From: Trichomonas tenax
Lineage: Eukaryota; Parabasalia; Trichomonadida; Trichomonadidae
DNA length: 32,966 nucleotides
Assembly (NCBI GenBank): GCA_023091735.1
Contig: JALKBU010000568.1
Location: forward strand, 1-32,966
Reading direction: 5' to 3'
Each line of letters begins with the position of its first letter. Position 1 is the stretch's first letter. The position numbers and the translations under genes are program-made. Shown here piece by piece: positions 1 through 9,957 of the stretch. The notes beneath the pieces are model-generated. The model saw only the letters and a list, made by a program, of their open reading frames with translations, was not told the origin of the DNA and did not search any database.

Positions 1-208
1 ACAAAAGCCCATTAATGATTTGTAATGGGTTTCTGTTTGTAATCATATCATGTTTAAGTAATACCTTGCTAAGATCATGAAACAGATTGCACCACTAGAA
101 TCAGCACCCACAAAAAGCACGTAAATGTTTCATCAGATTCATTCAGGAATGGGGTTACTCGTTAAAAATCGCAAAATTCAAAAAGGTCAACGAGAAAAAA
201 AGTGGAGA
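1..208 (+). repeat. Left terminal inverted repeat
   Basis: The first 208 bases match the reverse complement of the last 207 bases. The outer 127 or so bases are identical. The inner part has three substitutions (near positions 128, 154 and 177) and one extra A in an A-run near 195-201. Homology stops abruptly after AGTGGAGA at 201-208. The outer edge begins ACAAAAGCCCATTAATG. No coding sequence is seen in it. It could be a terminal repeat of a large element, or part of a dispersed repeat present in inverted orientation at both contig ends. The sequence match is certain; the interpretation is open. Confidence 0.9.
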
Positions 209-918
209 CAAAACAAAATTTCAAGATCTCTCAAAACATTATCGATCTCTTTATAGATCTCGTATTCTTAAAATTTGGACCATAAGGCAGCGTTCTATTC
301 GTTATTGCAAATAACAGACTTTGTCTCCTAAATTTTATGTTGTTGGTCTTTACATGTCAAAAAATTTTTTAATTCTCCGGATCTCAATAAATAATCTTTA
401 GCTATCAAAAATAATGATTGTAATATATTAATCTATTAATATAGTATATATTTGTATTATTAAAAAGTGATTAATGTTGATTTTTACCAATTTCGGTCGC
501 AATATAAAATTATTTACATGTCAGAAAAATGATATCAGATTGAATGATTTATCCATGAAAAGGAACAATTTCTTTACGACAATGTGTTTACTCCCAATAA
601 GTTGATGTGATTTATATGGGTTTTATGTCTCAAAAATTGATGTTACGAAGTGGTTTTTTAAAATCACCCATGAAAAATGGAATTCGTAGAATGTTTTCAT
701 ATAAATATACTTCTTTTCAGTATTATATTATGAATTTATATAGTTTTATACTGATTTACACTTTCTTAAACCCAGATACTCAATTCAAATACACAATATA
801 TCATAAATATGAGAAAATGTTATCGCATTGATGAAATGTGATTCAAAGATAATAATCTGAATTTTGATTTCATCATATGTTTCATATAAAAAAAATAATA
901 TTCAAACATTTTATTATA
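209..918. other. AT-rich intergenic DNA
   Basis: No gene is supported here. A 74-codon frame at 607-831 opens with GTG; its first ATG codons are at 616 and 625. It has low-complexity AT-driven composition and no convincing initiator, so it is not called. Two copies of the motif TTTACATGTCA occur at 349-359 and 513-523; the motif recurs elsewhere in the window. Confidence 0.5.
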
Positions 919-2361
919 TTATAGCTCCCAAAAGCCCTTTGCACCTTCAACAGCAAATATTATTTCGCCAACAAAGTATGAGCTTTCGAGATCTTCATCG
1001 ATCTCATCTAATGCATCTCTAACGTCATCTGTGTAGAAAATTTGGAGTAGATTGAGTCTTCCTGTGAGTTCAGCCTTCTTGCAGAACTCACTCATTACCA
1101 TAATAACGATTTTTCTAAAATCTTTTTGATCATTTTCTATTGAGTCTGCAAGTATTTGTGCAAACTCTTCGCAAACAAATGTATCTAATATAATTTGGAC
1201 TTCCCCCTTGGGTACCCATGTGATCTTGCTAAAAAGCTTATAAACAAACTTGAATGAAAATAATTTCAAATCAAAGGCTCCATTATGGATGAACGATGGT
1301 ATCTGAGAACAAACAGGTGTGTCTGCAATGTCTTTGAGAAAGCTATAACTTGATTCTACAAAATAAGTTGCTAATTTCATAATAACTATCAAATGTGGTT
1401 CAGGCCATGATATTTTTAATATTTCATTCCAGTTAATACACATCAGGCATTCCCTCATCTTTGAAAGTCTCTCTTGTTCTTCATCATCAACGTGAACACG
1501 TGGAGAATAAGAAATGTTTGCAATTTCAAGCAAAAACTCTAAAGCTGCAAGAGAATTGTCAAGATATAGTTTGCTCACTGGATCTTCTACCATTACACTA
1601 TGTGGTATCACTAAAGGAATCAAAAATGAAACAACAAAATTGTCTAAATTAATCAAATCAAATATTTCATGCTCTTGTTTAACTCTTGTAATGTATTGAT
1701 GTAATATTTGTGTTAAATCTTTGTTATCTTTGAGTATAGATCGTGAATTGTAAAGAATTGAATATAATTGACAACCATCAGTTGTTAAAGATAAAATAGA
1801 TGTTAATGTGTTAATCAATTGTTGATGCATAGGTTCAAACTGCAGAATATGATTGATTTGATCGTCATTTAAGACAACAGGACAATATATTTTTCGACCA
1901 CATGAAACTCTAATGATTTTTTCTACTAGAATAAGCGTGAACCCGATAATATCTAAATCTGATGTAAATATGAATGTGTTAATCAAATATGAAAGATCTT
2001 CGTATGTTAAAATACTTTCAATGATTTCTTCACGTGGAGAATTTAAAATTGACGTAAGAATTTGAATGCCAACATGTGTGAATAGTGATAGAGGTGAGTT
2101 TAAAAGCTTAATAAGAAATGTTAACATATCTGAACCAATAATTAAATCGAATATCTCTGGATTTTCTGGTAGAAAATGAGGTATCAGTTGCTTGGCGACC
2201 TGGTAGAATGTCTCTGGATCATTTTGGTACAAAGCTAGCTTTAAATCAGGAAATAAATTATTGTAAATATCTTGAAAGAACGCAAAGCGTTGATCAGAAT
2301 CAGAACTCAATGAAATTGGAGCACTTTTCTTCTGTCCTGGATCTTTATAATCATCATGCAT
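919..2361 (-). CDS. Armadillo/HEAT-like helical repeat protein
   Basis: Encodes 480 residues. After a polar, probably disordered N-terminus (residues 1-23, rich in D, K and S), nearly the whole chain is amphipathic leucine- and isoleucine-rich helices typical of an alpha-solenoid (armadillo/HEAT-like) fold. No catalytic motif, signal peptide or membrane segment is visible. Such proteins usually act as protein-binding scaffolds, but the partner cannot be read from sequence. The start is well supported: ATG at 2361-2359 lies about 30 nt downstream of a perfect trichomonad Inr, TCATTTTTCATTA, on the minus strand at 2393-2381. The product at 10872-12164 has the same overall design and length, so the two may be distant members of one lineage-specific family. 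No specific function can be assigned. Confidence 0.75.
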   Translation of the reverse strand: MHDDYKDPGQKKSAPISLSSDSDQRFAFFQDIYNNLFPDLKLALYQNDPETFYQVAKQLIPHFLPENPEIFDLIIGSDMLTFLIKLLNSPLSLFTHVGIQILTSILNSPREEIIESILTYEDLSYLINTFIFTSDLDIIGFTLILVEKIIRVSCGRKIYCPVVLNDDQINHILQFEPMHQQLINTLTSILSLTTDGCQLYSILYNSRSILKDNKDLTQILHQYITRVKQEHEIFDLINLDNFVVSFLIPLVIPHSVMVEDPVSKLYLDNSLAALEFLLEIANISYSPRVHVDDEEQERLSKMRECLMCINWNEILKISWPEPHLIVIMKLATYFVESSYSFLKDIADTPVCSQIPSFIHNGAFDLKLFSFKFVYKLFSKITWVPKGEVQIILDTFVCEEFAQILADSIENDQKDFRKIVIMVMSEFCKKAELTGRLNLLQIFYTDDVRDALDEIDEDLESSYFVGEIIFAVEGAKGFWEL

Positions 2362-2683
2362 AAAATTGATTTACCAACAATAATGAAAAATGATTTCGTT
2401 CTTGGAATAATTCATTACCATGATACTACTAATGAGCTTCTCTTGAGTCAAATTATAAAATGACTTTTACACGTCATAATAGCATTTTACATGGCATAAT
2501 TAAAATCGACCATAAATAATATTGAAAATAGTTCTGATTTTCGCTTCTCTATCATAATATAAAATTTCGTGAAATGATTTCATTAATATTATTTGTAGAT
2601 AATGTAAATTAAACATTTAGCAAAGAGGTATTTTAATATAAATCAAGAATTTAATGTGACAGGCAAATATATGGTAAATGAAA
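2362..2683. other. Intergenic spacer with a 20-nt direct repeat
   Basis: AT-rich spacer between the two minus-strand genes. It holds the armadillo gene's Inr and two adjacent, near-identical 16-nt units, TTTTACACGTCATAAT (2465-2480) and TTTTACATGGCATAAT (2485-2500), spaced exactly 20 nt. These are variants of the window's recurring TTTACRYGTCA motif. No gene is seen. Confidence 0.5.
2381..2393 (-). promoter_or_regulatory. Initiator element (Inr) of the armadillo-like gene
   Basis: The minus strand reads TCATTTTTCATTA, an exact match to the trichomonad Inr consensus TCAYTWYTCATTA. The predicted transcription start is the A at 2391, giving a 5' leader of about 29 nt before the ATG at 2361. Confidence 0.8.
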
Positions 2684-3616
2684 TTATAATAACTCGTAGA
2701 AGAAAAGATACGACGTTGCAGACTCTCTTCCTGGGAGGATGCCGGTTTCGAAGAACCTATGATATTCCTGGTCGTTGAGTGGCCTCATCTCAGCATCATC
2801 ACCGTGAACCCATCTCTCAGAGACTTCAAATATCGAAATATAGTGGCCGCTAGTAATATCATTGCCAATGTGAACAACAATAGCCTTCAGTGCGTAATCT
2901 TGTCCCGATATCGTGATTTTGAATTCTGGCTTCATCTTTTCGGGGTTCTTTTGTTGGTGCTCATTGAACACCCTTGGCTGCAATACTAAAATATCTGGGA
3001 ATTTTGTGAGTTTTCTGTTGATATCGATGCCCTCATTAAAATCTTGAATGTCAATTCCATTTTCCCATCTATAAATTGAATCCTTAATTGTGTTCGAATC
3101 TAAGTTAATTATCGGAATATAGTCTTTTGTTCGATCAGTAATTGTTCCGTTGTATGAAGCTATTGATGTAGATTCACACAAGAAAAACGTTGAGAACAAA
3201 GGAAGCCCTTCTTTTCCTAGTCTCTGGTTGAGCATCTTAATCGAATTATCGAATTCTTCGAGTAAATAAAGGAAAAATTCGTGGGCATCACCCATTTGAT
3301 TGTGAATAAACTTGTTTGTTGATGCGTATAGTGCGTCAAGGAACCAATTTGGTGTATAATAAACCTCGTTTTGAGGAGCGTTTTGTGAATCTACGTAAAT
3401 TTTGACGAATAAATATAATGGAGTCGCTTCTACGAGCTTTTCCAAGCCATGCTTTTTAATGGCATCATCATAAAGCCAACAAAAGTTAGCAACCATATCT
3501 GTATTATACAAACTCTGTAGGACACTGTTTATATAACAGGTGTTGCCCATGTTCGCGAGCCTTATAAATGTGTACTCTGATGGTACGGCGGGGCCCATGT
3601 TTTCGTGGATAGACAT
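2684..3616 (-). CDS. Ubiquitin-specific protease (USP, peptidase C19)
   Basis: Encodes 310 residues forming a compact ubiquitin-specific cysteine protease that cleaves ubiquitin from substrates. The Cys box is clear (LANMGNTCYINSVLQSL, catalytic Cys27). A QD-type motif with the family's conserved phenylalanines follows (QMGDAHEFFLYLLEEF, about 107-122). The His box is IVVHIGNDITSGHYISI (about 246-262, catalytic His258), followed by WVHGDDAEMRPL, which supplies the likely Asp (273 or 274). At 310 residues it is close to a minimal catalytic core. It lacks the CxxC zinc-ribbon pairs in the fingers and has no extra domains. The ATG at 3616 is preceded by TCACTTTTTTGAA on the minus strand (Inr A at 3653). 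The target is unknown. The USP family call is firm; the ortholog is not identified. Confidence 0.92.
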   Translation of the reverse strand: MSIHENMGPAVPSEYTFIRLANMGNTCYINSVLQSLYNTDMVANFCWLYDDAIKKHGLEKLVEATPLYLFVKIYVDSQNAPQNEVYYTPNWFLDALYASTNKFIHNQMGDAHEFFLYLLEEFDNSIKMLNQRLGKEGLPLFSTFFLCESTSIASYNGTITDRTKDYIPIINLDSNTIKDSIYRWENGIDIQDFNEGIDINRKLTKFPDILVLQPRVFNEHQQKNPEKMKPEFKITISGQDYALKAIVVHIGNDITSGHYISIFEVSERWVHGDDAEMRPLNDQEYHRFFETGILPGRESATSYLFFYELL

Positions 3617-3642
3617 TATCTAGAAAATAATGTCAAATTTAT

Positions 3643-3655
3643 TTCAAAAAAGTGA
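3643..3655 (-). promoter_or_regulatory. Initiator-like element of the USP gene
   Basis: The minus strand reads TCACTTTTTTGAA, a good match to the first eight positions of the trichomonad Inr. The start would be at 3653, leaving a leader of about 36 nt before the ATG at 3616. Confidence 0.6.
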
Positions 3656-6600
3656 TTTGAGAACATGTGTGGTCTTACGCTGCATAGTCTTTCCTAAAAC
3701 TACAGCAGAAAAAATAATAAATTTACAGGATATTTTTTTCCTTGATTCACATTTTATGTGTTAATCGAATATTATTGATCTATGCATTGAAAAATTCACT
3801 TTTTTCAATATAATTATTGATCTTTCTTGTTATTTTAATTAACTCAAAATTTGTTTTGCACATTGAGACTTTTTCTTTGTAAAAATAGTTTCCATTTTGA
3901 AAAGTATATTTATTCAAATAAGACTTTTGTGTTTTTAGACTATGTCGGTATTAATCTTCGAATTCACACATGAAACCCATTTTTTAACCTATCAACGCAT
4001 CATGAATTAAACAACACATAGAGTGTTCTTTTATATGATGGTAATGATCTCTTTTCATTTGTCTTAATGATTGTGTTGTTGAAGGAAAAAGAGCCACGAA
4101 CAAATCACTATAAAGAAGCGAAATCTCATTATTGCAGACTATGCTTGGTCTATAGTATTGATATGAAAAGGAAAGAAGCGTTTTTTCAAAAATATTTTTT
4201 ATATTAATTTTGGAAAATATATGGAAATCAGATTATTTTGCAATATCTGATCTATGTGGATGAATATGTATCATTTGATGGGTTGCTTTGTACCAATTTC
4301 GCATTAAAAGAGTTTTTATCGAAACAAATTGAATCATAAATTATGCGTAATTAGCATATTTTATATGATAAAACCATTTTTCTACTGTACTCAAATGTAT
4401 CCAATAGAGGATTTCGTATCGATTTAGATATTTTCAATAAAAATTTCAATAAATAAATGAAAATAATTGAGATTGAAGCTTGAACTCTTGTGTCAACTGT
4501 TCAAATAATGTTACTGATGATACATCTTAATGATTTGCTCTTCATTTGCGCTAAAATTATAAAAATTCAAAATTTGGTTAATTCCTCAGCATACGTCATT
4601 GGTGCTTGCGTGGACATTGAAAAGCTTTGGATAGGGGATCTACAGCGAGAAGAAGAGCAGCAAAGCACGTAAACCCATCATGTCAAAGAACTCTAAGAAA
4701 ATATCGATGTGTGGTTCTTGTTTGAATGGATTATCTGATTTTATCTATCGTTGACAGCGATTCCCATGCATAGAGATACGCGATTTAAAACGAAAATTAG
4801 CAAAATTAGATAATGTCGACAATGACTTACTTTTGAAAAGGATGCTTGCACTATTTTTTGACACCCTGTCAGATTTTTCGGGTGTCTTTCTCCTTACTTA
4901 ACTCGCTATTGACGATCCATTCATGGGCTTCTGTGGCATGATGATAAAGAAAACTATGGATGTAAGCATATCAGTGTCATAATGTTGCAGGAAAATCCTT
5001 TCATTCTGGATAATTATTGTGTTTTTCAAAAAGATGTCTAAATTTACTCAAACTTCTTCTACATATCTCTGATGCCATAGGGATTGCATACATACCTTCA
5101 AACAATGCCATTAATTCCAGCAATTTCATTGAGAAAAATCTAGCCAGCCGATCTTAACTATATTCAAGAAGTAGTAAAGGCATCCAATTCTTATCATCAT
5201 ATACAAAAATGAGAGAAAATTACTGTAAAATGAAGGAAATCAAAATATCAACTCATCATTCTTTACCTGTTCACTTTGTAGTTCGACTATACTCGGACTC
5301 TAACAGTATCCAGTGAAGCGAATTCTTACGTATTAAAATTTCAATAAGTTCAAAGTTGCAATAGGTGCTTTCTATTATTACATTTAGTTGACAACACATG
5401 TGTATATAATACATTCATTGTTCTCATATGAAGAAAATAATTTTTTAAGAAAAAAAAACGCAAAATTTGGCGGGAGTTCATTTTTTACTTGATAGAAAGA
5501 CAAGTTGAAGGCCATAAGGGCTCAATAAGCAATAGGAGGTGGTTTTTCGTGGAACCTAGCGTAATCTTCCATTAAATTTTTTTATTTAAACTTATCAAAT
5601 TACACAGTTGTATTAGAAAGATAAGAAGCATATTATTACTTTATTTTCATAAATTACAAGAAACAAGATTCAATATCATAATTTTTCGATAAGACCAAAG
5701 AGTTTAACAAACATTGAGCTTGAAAAAACATTATATACTTATTATCATTTAGATCTTTCGATTTAAAAACGTGAAAATTCATCCATAAAGCTCTAAAAAC
5801 GAGATTTTTAATTTTAGACTAATTTTTCTTTTTATGGCGATTTAAATGTGGAGTTTTCGAACTTCAGGAAAATCCGTCAATTTACAGTATCTTTCTTTCT
5901 ATCTTTCAATGAACACTCGTAGTGTCTATCCTATGAGCAGGGGACAAATTGGCTGGGCGGAAGGAGTGCAAGCACCTTTCTTTTGAATCATTGGTTATCA
6001 TACATTGGACTTGCTTTGTGCTGTCTCATATTGGTTTTAGGTTTGCACTGGTAGAGACAAATAAAATATTATAATGGATTGAGAAAACGAATATTATCAA
6101 TATGCAAATCATTACCTTCAACTTCTTTCATTTATGAAGCAGTTTGTCCATATTTATATTATTGTTGAAGATCAGAATTCAAATTCATCAGTATCAAAGG
6201 CGCAATTATGTATAGAAAATGATATACTCAATTCAAAGTCTGTCATTTTATCCAATGGCATCATCAGCATCTTCAATAGTTGTCTTTTTGAAATGATGAT
6301 CTTTCCAAGCATCGCTCTTATTAATTGGAAGCTTATTCAACTATAAATATATCAAGTTAAGGCTTCTCTATGTATCTATTAAAACTTCCTCAAATGATGT
6401 TTTCGAACTCAATTTTCAAAAATAAGGAGAAGTTAAAATTGCTTCTTTTAGATGATAGCAGAAGGTATCCTACATGCCAGGTGCTGTTGTGCATTTGATA
6501 AAATTTGTCTTATATAGTAATATGATTGAATTTGATTAATTAGGATGTGTCTAGTCAATTCTATGCATAAAATTATGCTAGATGTATTGCCTTGGTTTCA

Positions 6601-7030
6601 TTAGCAAAGGCTCAGGTGCATCTTTCTTTGCGAAATCAAATGCCTCACAAAAAATGCGTTTTAAGTCACATTTATCGATGAAGTGATAGCTGTAGTGTTA
6701 GAAAGAGTTAATTTCAAATTTGTGGGAATTGTAATTATGAGTTTTTTTTCTCAATTCATGATTTCATTGTTCCTCAATTTTATAAGATTTCATTGTGAAT
6801 AAGATTAAGATTGAGATTGTCAGAAACTTGAGGGAGTGGTAATCGGCTTCTGCTGTGTAAATGACTGTAAAAAAATCACTCTTATTGCTTGGCACTTTTA
6901 TGTCTGATTTGAGACTCTCTTACAATGCCATTCATCACTTCTTTGACAATACATTATATTGCATGTTCTCTAAACGCTATATTTTGAATATGAATTGAAT
7001 TTTGTGATCATAATTTTCGTTTGTGCATTC
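3656..7030. other. Long gene-poor AT-rich region
   Basis: About 3.4 kb with no supported gene. Short frames exist (for example 4490-4672 from a TTG start, and 6134-6346), but they lack initiator elements, family motifs and coding-like composition. Locally higher GC near 4640-4950 and 5920-6000 hints at old decayed coding DNA that I could not read in any frame. No tRNA-like cloverleaf or transposon gene was recognised. Confidence 0.4.
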
Positions 7031-7502
7031 GAGAAGCAAAGAGCTCTATCTTGTACGGTTTTCATTCATCTTTTTGGTGATCATGTGCATGTTCCATGAT
7101 GTATACGAGCATCTGCTAAGTTCATTCTTCTTCCTGCAGGCTCAATCGTTATGAATTCAGTTTTCACGTATCCCAAGACAGCAATATTGATATTGGGATC
7201 CAACACATTAGATTATCCCGATTTGAGTGTTGGTTTCTCACTAGACATCTGGGGTTTTATACCTTGATGGTGGTTTTGTTCATGGTAAAGCTACCGAAAT
7301 TGAGTTTCCTATTTCACTGGCATTACAAGGCTTTGCCCATCTCATCCATGCTTTATTGCATGACATCTGGAACGGTTCCATTGTTAATGGCTTCTATGTC
7401 CCTTACGACCTCCAAGCGATGCTTAAATTTGTCGAAAAAGAAGTCAAAGAATATAACCTAAAGCACAATGAAACCCTTAAAGTTCCAACAGTCAGTGAAT
7501 AA
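7031..7502 (+). pseudogene. Broken glycosyltransferase-like fragment (GT61 type?)
   Basis: Protein-like sequence runs in one frame from about 7031 to 7267, interrupted by TGA at 7097, and continues in another frame from 7245 to TAA at 7500-7502. The first part contains LLPAGSIVMNSVFTYPKTAILIL, which resembles the GxHGAxLTN-then-strand region of GT61/DUF563 glycosyltransferases. It runs on through LDIWGF; after the frame change it continues YLDGGFVHGKATEIEFPISL and ends near VPTVSE. The two frames join naturally at 7245-7267, so a one-base frameshift plus a stop codon breaks the gene, and its 5' half is missing. It lies upstream of the intact GT61-like gene at 7880 but is not an obvious close copy of it. 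The coding ancestry is fairly sure; the family is tentative. Confidence 0.45.
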
Positions 7503-7841
7503 TTACTTCAATGCACACAACAATGTGATGTCTTCTTTCGACAATCACGTCTTTGATAAGAGTAAATGAAATGTTACATGACAGATTGGCAAATATCTGA
7601 TATTTAATGATATTTACATGACATATATTTCACTTTTCGTCAAAATATTGATTTTCTGTTTCAAATATTCTTTTCTGCTGGGTTTCAACCAGATATCTAT
7701 TAGCAAAAAGTGAAACCACTATAAAGCTCAGTGTATTGATACATAGCTGCTTTCTAATTTAGAAAATAAATTCATAATTGAACAATTTGGTCAATGTTAT
7801 CTCAACAACGCTACATAGTCTCTTTTTGAATTGTTTTGAAA
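7503..7841. other. Intergenic spacer upstream of the GT61-like gene
   Basis: AT-rich with no gene. It holds an orphan plus-strand Inr-like TCACTTTTCGTC near 7630 and an opposing TTCACTTTTTGC on the minus strand near 7707, neither followed by a credible reading frame. Confidence 0.4.
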
Positions 7842-7853
7842 TCATTTTTTATA
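7842..7853 (+). promoter_or_regulatory. Initiator-like element of the GT61-like gene
   Basis: TCATTTTTTATA at 7842-7853 fits the TCAYTWYT core of the trichomonad Inr. The predicted start is at 7844, about 36 nt before the ATG at 7880. Confidence 0.5.
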
Positions 7854-7879
7854 TTGTTTCATAGATTGATTTTGTCTCG

Positions 7880-9298
7880 ATGATTCGATTTAAATATTTT
7901 CCGACAAATTTCGAATTTTTCACCGCATATACATTGGTGTTTTCAATTCTTTGTTTAGAAGTCTACTTAACGCATTACATTGAGCCACTTCCATCGGTTT
8001 TTTCATTTTCTTCAACGCCAAAGGTCAAAAATGACGACAGATTCGTTGAATTTACGCTCTGGAGAAACATTTCTAATTTGAGATTTTCCCAAATATCAAA
8101 TGGAGCAAAAGTTGATATCAATATTAACAGATTTTGTAAGGACAAGCATTGCAAAATTCCACTGGTTGTTGGAGGTAACTCAAGGATATCCATCAATACG
8201 CAATCTTACAAAATATTTTCTCGAAATTTTTCATTACCCGAATTAAATTTCTCTTGCATAGGAAAAAATTGGACAGATAGATACTGCCAAGCGAAGCATG
8301 TTTGCAAGAAAGATCATAAGCTTTATATCGAAAGCCCTTACGATATCACATTCGAAAGTCCTTTAGTTTCGATTGGATACAAAGATTCACCGATCGATAT
8401 TGGATACAACAGGTTTTCTGATAAGTTTAAAGTCACAGATGAAGAATTCGAAGATTCTGTTTTTATTCCTAATCAAACATTTCTTTTTGGACCTGATTTA
8501 GTTGAACCTGAGCTGTGGAATGATGTATTTCAGAATATATTACCTTTCTACTTATCCGTTGTCAAATATAACACGTTTTCAAGAAAGATTCAAATCGCTA
8601 CAATTGAGCAAAAATTCAAAACTCCTTTGCTCATGAATCTCTTATTTGATAATCAGCCCACATTCTTAAAAGACTATGAATGCTATGAACAATTGGTTAT
8701 GGGTGGTGAGAAGTTTATTTATGGCGAAGATAATTTAATTTATAACTTTAGAACTAAGCCAAATTCAACTATTTCATTTAGAGATGAAATTGTTTCAGTT
8801 GTCGAAATTAATCAAACAGAAAAGCCATATATTGTCTTTGACAATGATAAGAAGCTTCAAAACTTTGACGAGATCAAAGCAATCATTGAGAAAATATATC
8901 CAAATAAAGAAGTCAAACATGTCAGTTTGAATAGAATGAAAAAGATACATCAAATAAGAACACTCGCAAATGCTGATGTTTTCATTGGATCTATATCCAC
9001 CACACTAGGAAATGCAATATGGATGAAACCAAATTCAACATTCATAGAACTTAATCCATACAACTGCACTTGCATCAATATTTATCAAGGAATTGCATCC
9101 GGTGCGGGACTGAAATACATCAAATATATTGCTTCTCAAGACATTGAGAAACCAAAAACAGATAACAAAATCCTAGAAAGATGCTGGGGAGACCCAAGCT
9201 CTTGCTTATCTTTGATTTGTTTCAATAACTTGAAAGATCAAGAAATCTATATTGATCCAACTCACTTCGAAAAATTCTTGCGTGATCAAATAAAATAA
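7880..9298 (+). CDS. GT61-like (DUF563) type II membrane glycosyltransferase
   Basis: Encodes 472 residues. A hydrophobic segment at about residues 13-31 after a basic N-terminus looks like a signal anchor, so the protein is probably a type II Golgi or ER membrane protein with a luminal catalytic domain. The lumen part has several N-glycosylation sequons (such as WRNIS and NFS) and many cysteines. The C-terminal third matches the GT61/DUF563 pattern: a strand with IVFDNDKK, a helix, then NADVFIGSISTTLGNAIWMK (about 363-382), followed by NSTFIELNPYNC and GLKYIKYIAS. In the usual GxHGAxLxN motif the His-Gly-Ala is replaced by Ile-Ser-Thr here. The donor and acceptor are unknown. It stands alone on the plus strand. 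The fold call is moderate; activity is not certain. Confidence 0.62.
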   Translation: MIRFKYFPTNFEFFTAYTLVFSILCLEVYLTHYIEPLPSVFSFSSTPKVKNDDRFVEFTLWRNISNLRFSQISNGAKVDININRFCKDKHCKIPLVVGGNSRISINTQSYKIFSRNFSLPELNFSCIGKNWTDRYCQAKHVCKKDHKLYIESPYDITFESPLVSIGYKDSPIDIGYNRFSDKFKVTDEEFEDSVFIPNQTFLFGPDLVEPELWNDVFQNILPFYLSVVKYNTFSRKIQIATIEQKFKTPLLMNLLFDNQPTFLKDYECYEQLVMGGEKFIYGEDNLIYNFRTKPNSTISFRDEIVSVVEINQTEKPYIVFDNDKKLQNFDEIKAIIEKIYPNKEVKHVSLNRMKKIHQIRTLANADVFIGSISTTLGNAIWMKPNSTFIELNPYNCTCINIYQGIASGAGLKYIKYIASQDIEKPKTDNKILERCWGDPSSCLSLICFNNLKDQEIYIDPTHFEKFLRDQIK

Positions 9299-9957
9299 AT
9301 TGTTTGTTATACTTTTATTCAAACTGAAACTCACCTATACATTTAATCAATCACATGAACCATCTAATGTCAATGAAATGAGCAAGTTAAAATCGACCTA
9401 AAAAACATAAAAAAAATATTATAAGAACTTTTTCATTGAGAATTTAATGATGAAAAGATCAACAATTGTTTTAAATCACATTATCATCACTCATTTACCT
9501 TCACTAAATCATTAACAAATGTTAAAACAAGAATCTAGTATGCATAAAGCATTCTGGATTCACATATCTATTAATGAAAAAAAATGATCGATGAAAACAA
9601 AAATTAAAATCAAATGTTTCTTGATAAATGATACGTGATAAGATATCCAAATCATGCTATAAATATGTGCAAAGAGACATATTATATATATCTATAATAA
9701 ATGTTCACTTGGAAATGTTACTTACGAAAAATAAGAATGCAGCAATAACGAATGGTGTCGATCCTTTGATCGTTCTGATTATTAAATTTTATTAAAGAAA
9801 ATGATACAGAGAAAAGTTGTATATATAATGATAAAGAAATTTCATATGATTTAAGAAAATTCGGTTCAAAACAATCGTTTTCTATTTACGATCAAAAATG
9901 AGCAAAAAGTGGAATTTTGTCATGTAAACTGTTGTATTGGCAAATATACAAAATAAA
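9299..9957. other. Intergenic spacer
   Basis: About 660 bp of AT-rich DNA between two co-directional genes. No gene, clear initiator or repeat was identified. The frame of the following gene extends upstream to a TTG at 9937, but no ATG lies in that extension. Confidence 0.4.

Noticed and set aside
607..831. Short frame of 74 codons near the left end
   Set aside because: It starts at GTG, has AT-driven composition, and shows no initiator or recognisable motif.
4490..4672. Frame of 60 codons in the gene desert
   Set aside because: It has a TTG start, no initiator and no domain. It could be decayed coding DNA, but this cannot be supported.
3656..7030. tRNA or other structured RNA genes in the long gene-poor stretches
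   Set aside because: No T-loop-like GTTCRANYC with matching acceptor arms was found by eye in the AT-rich regions. A covariance-model scan would settle it.
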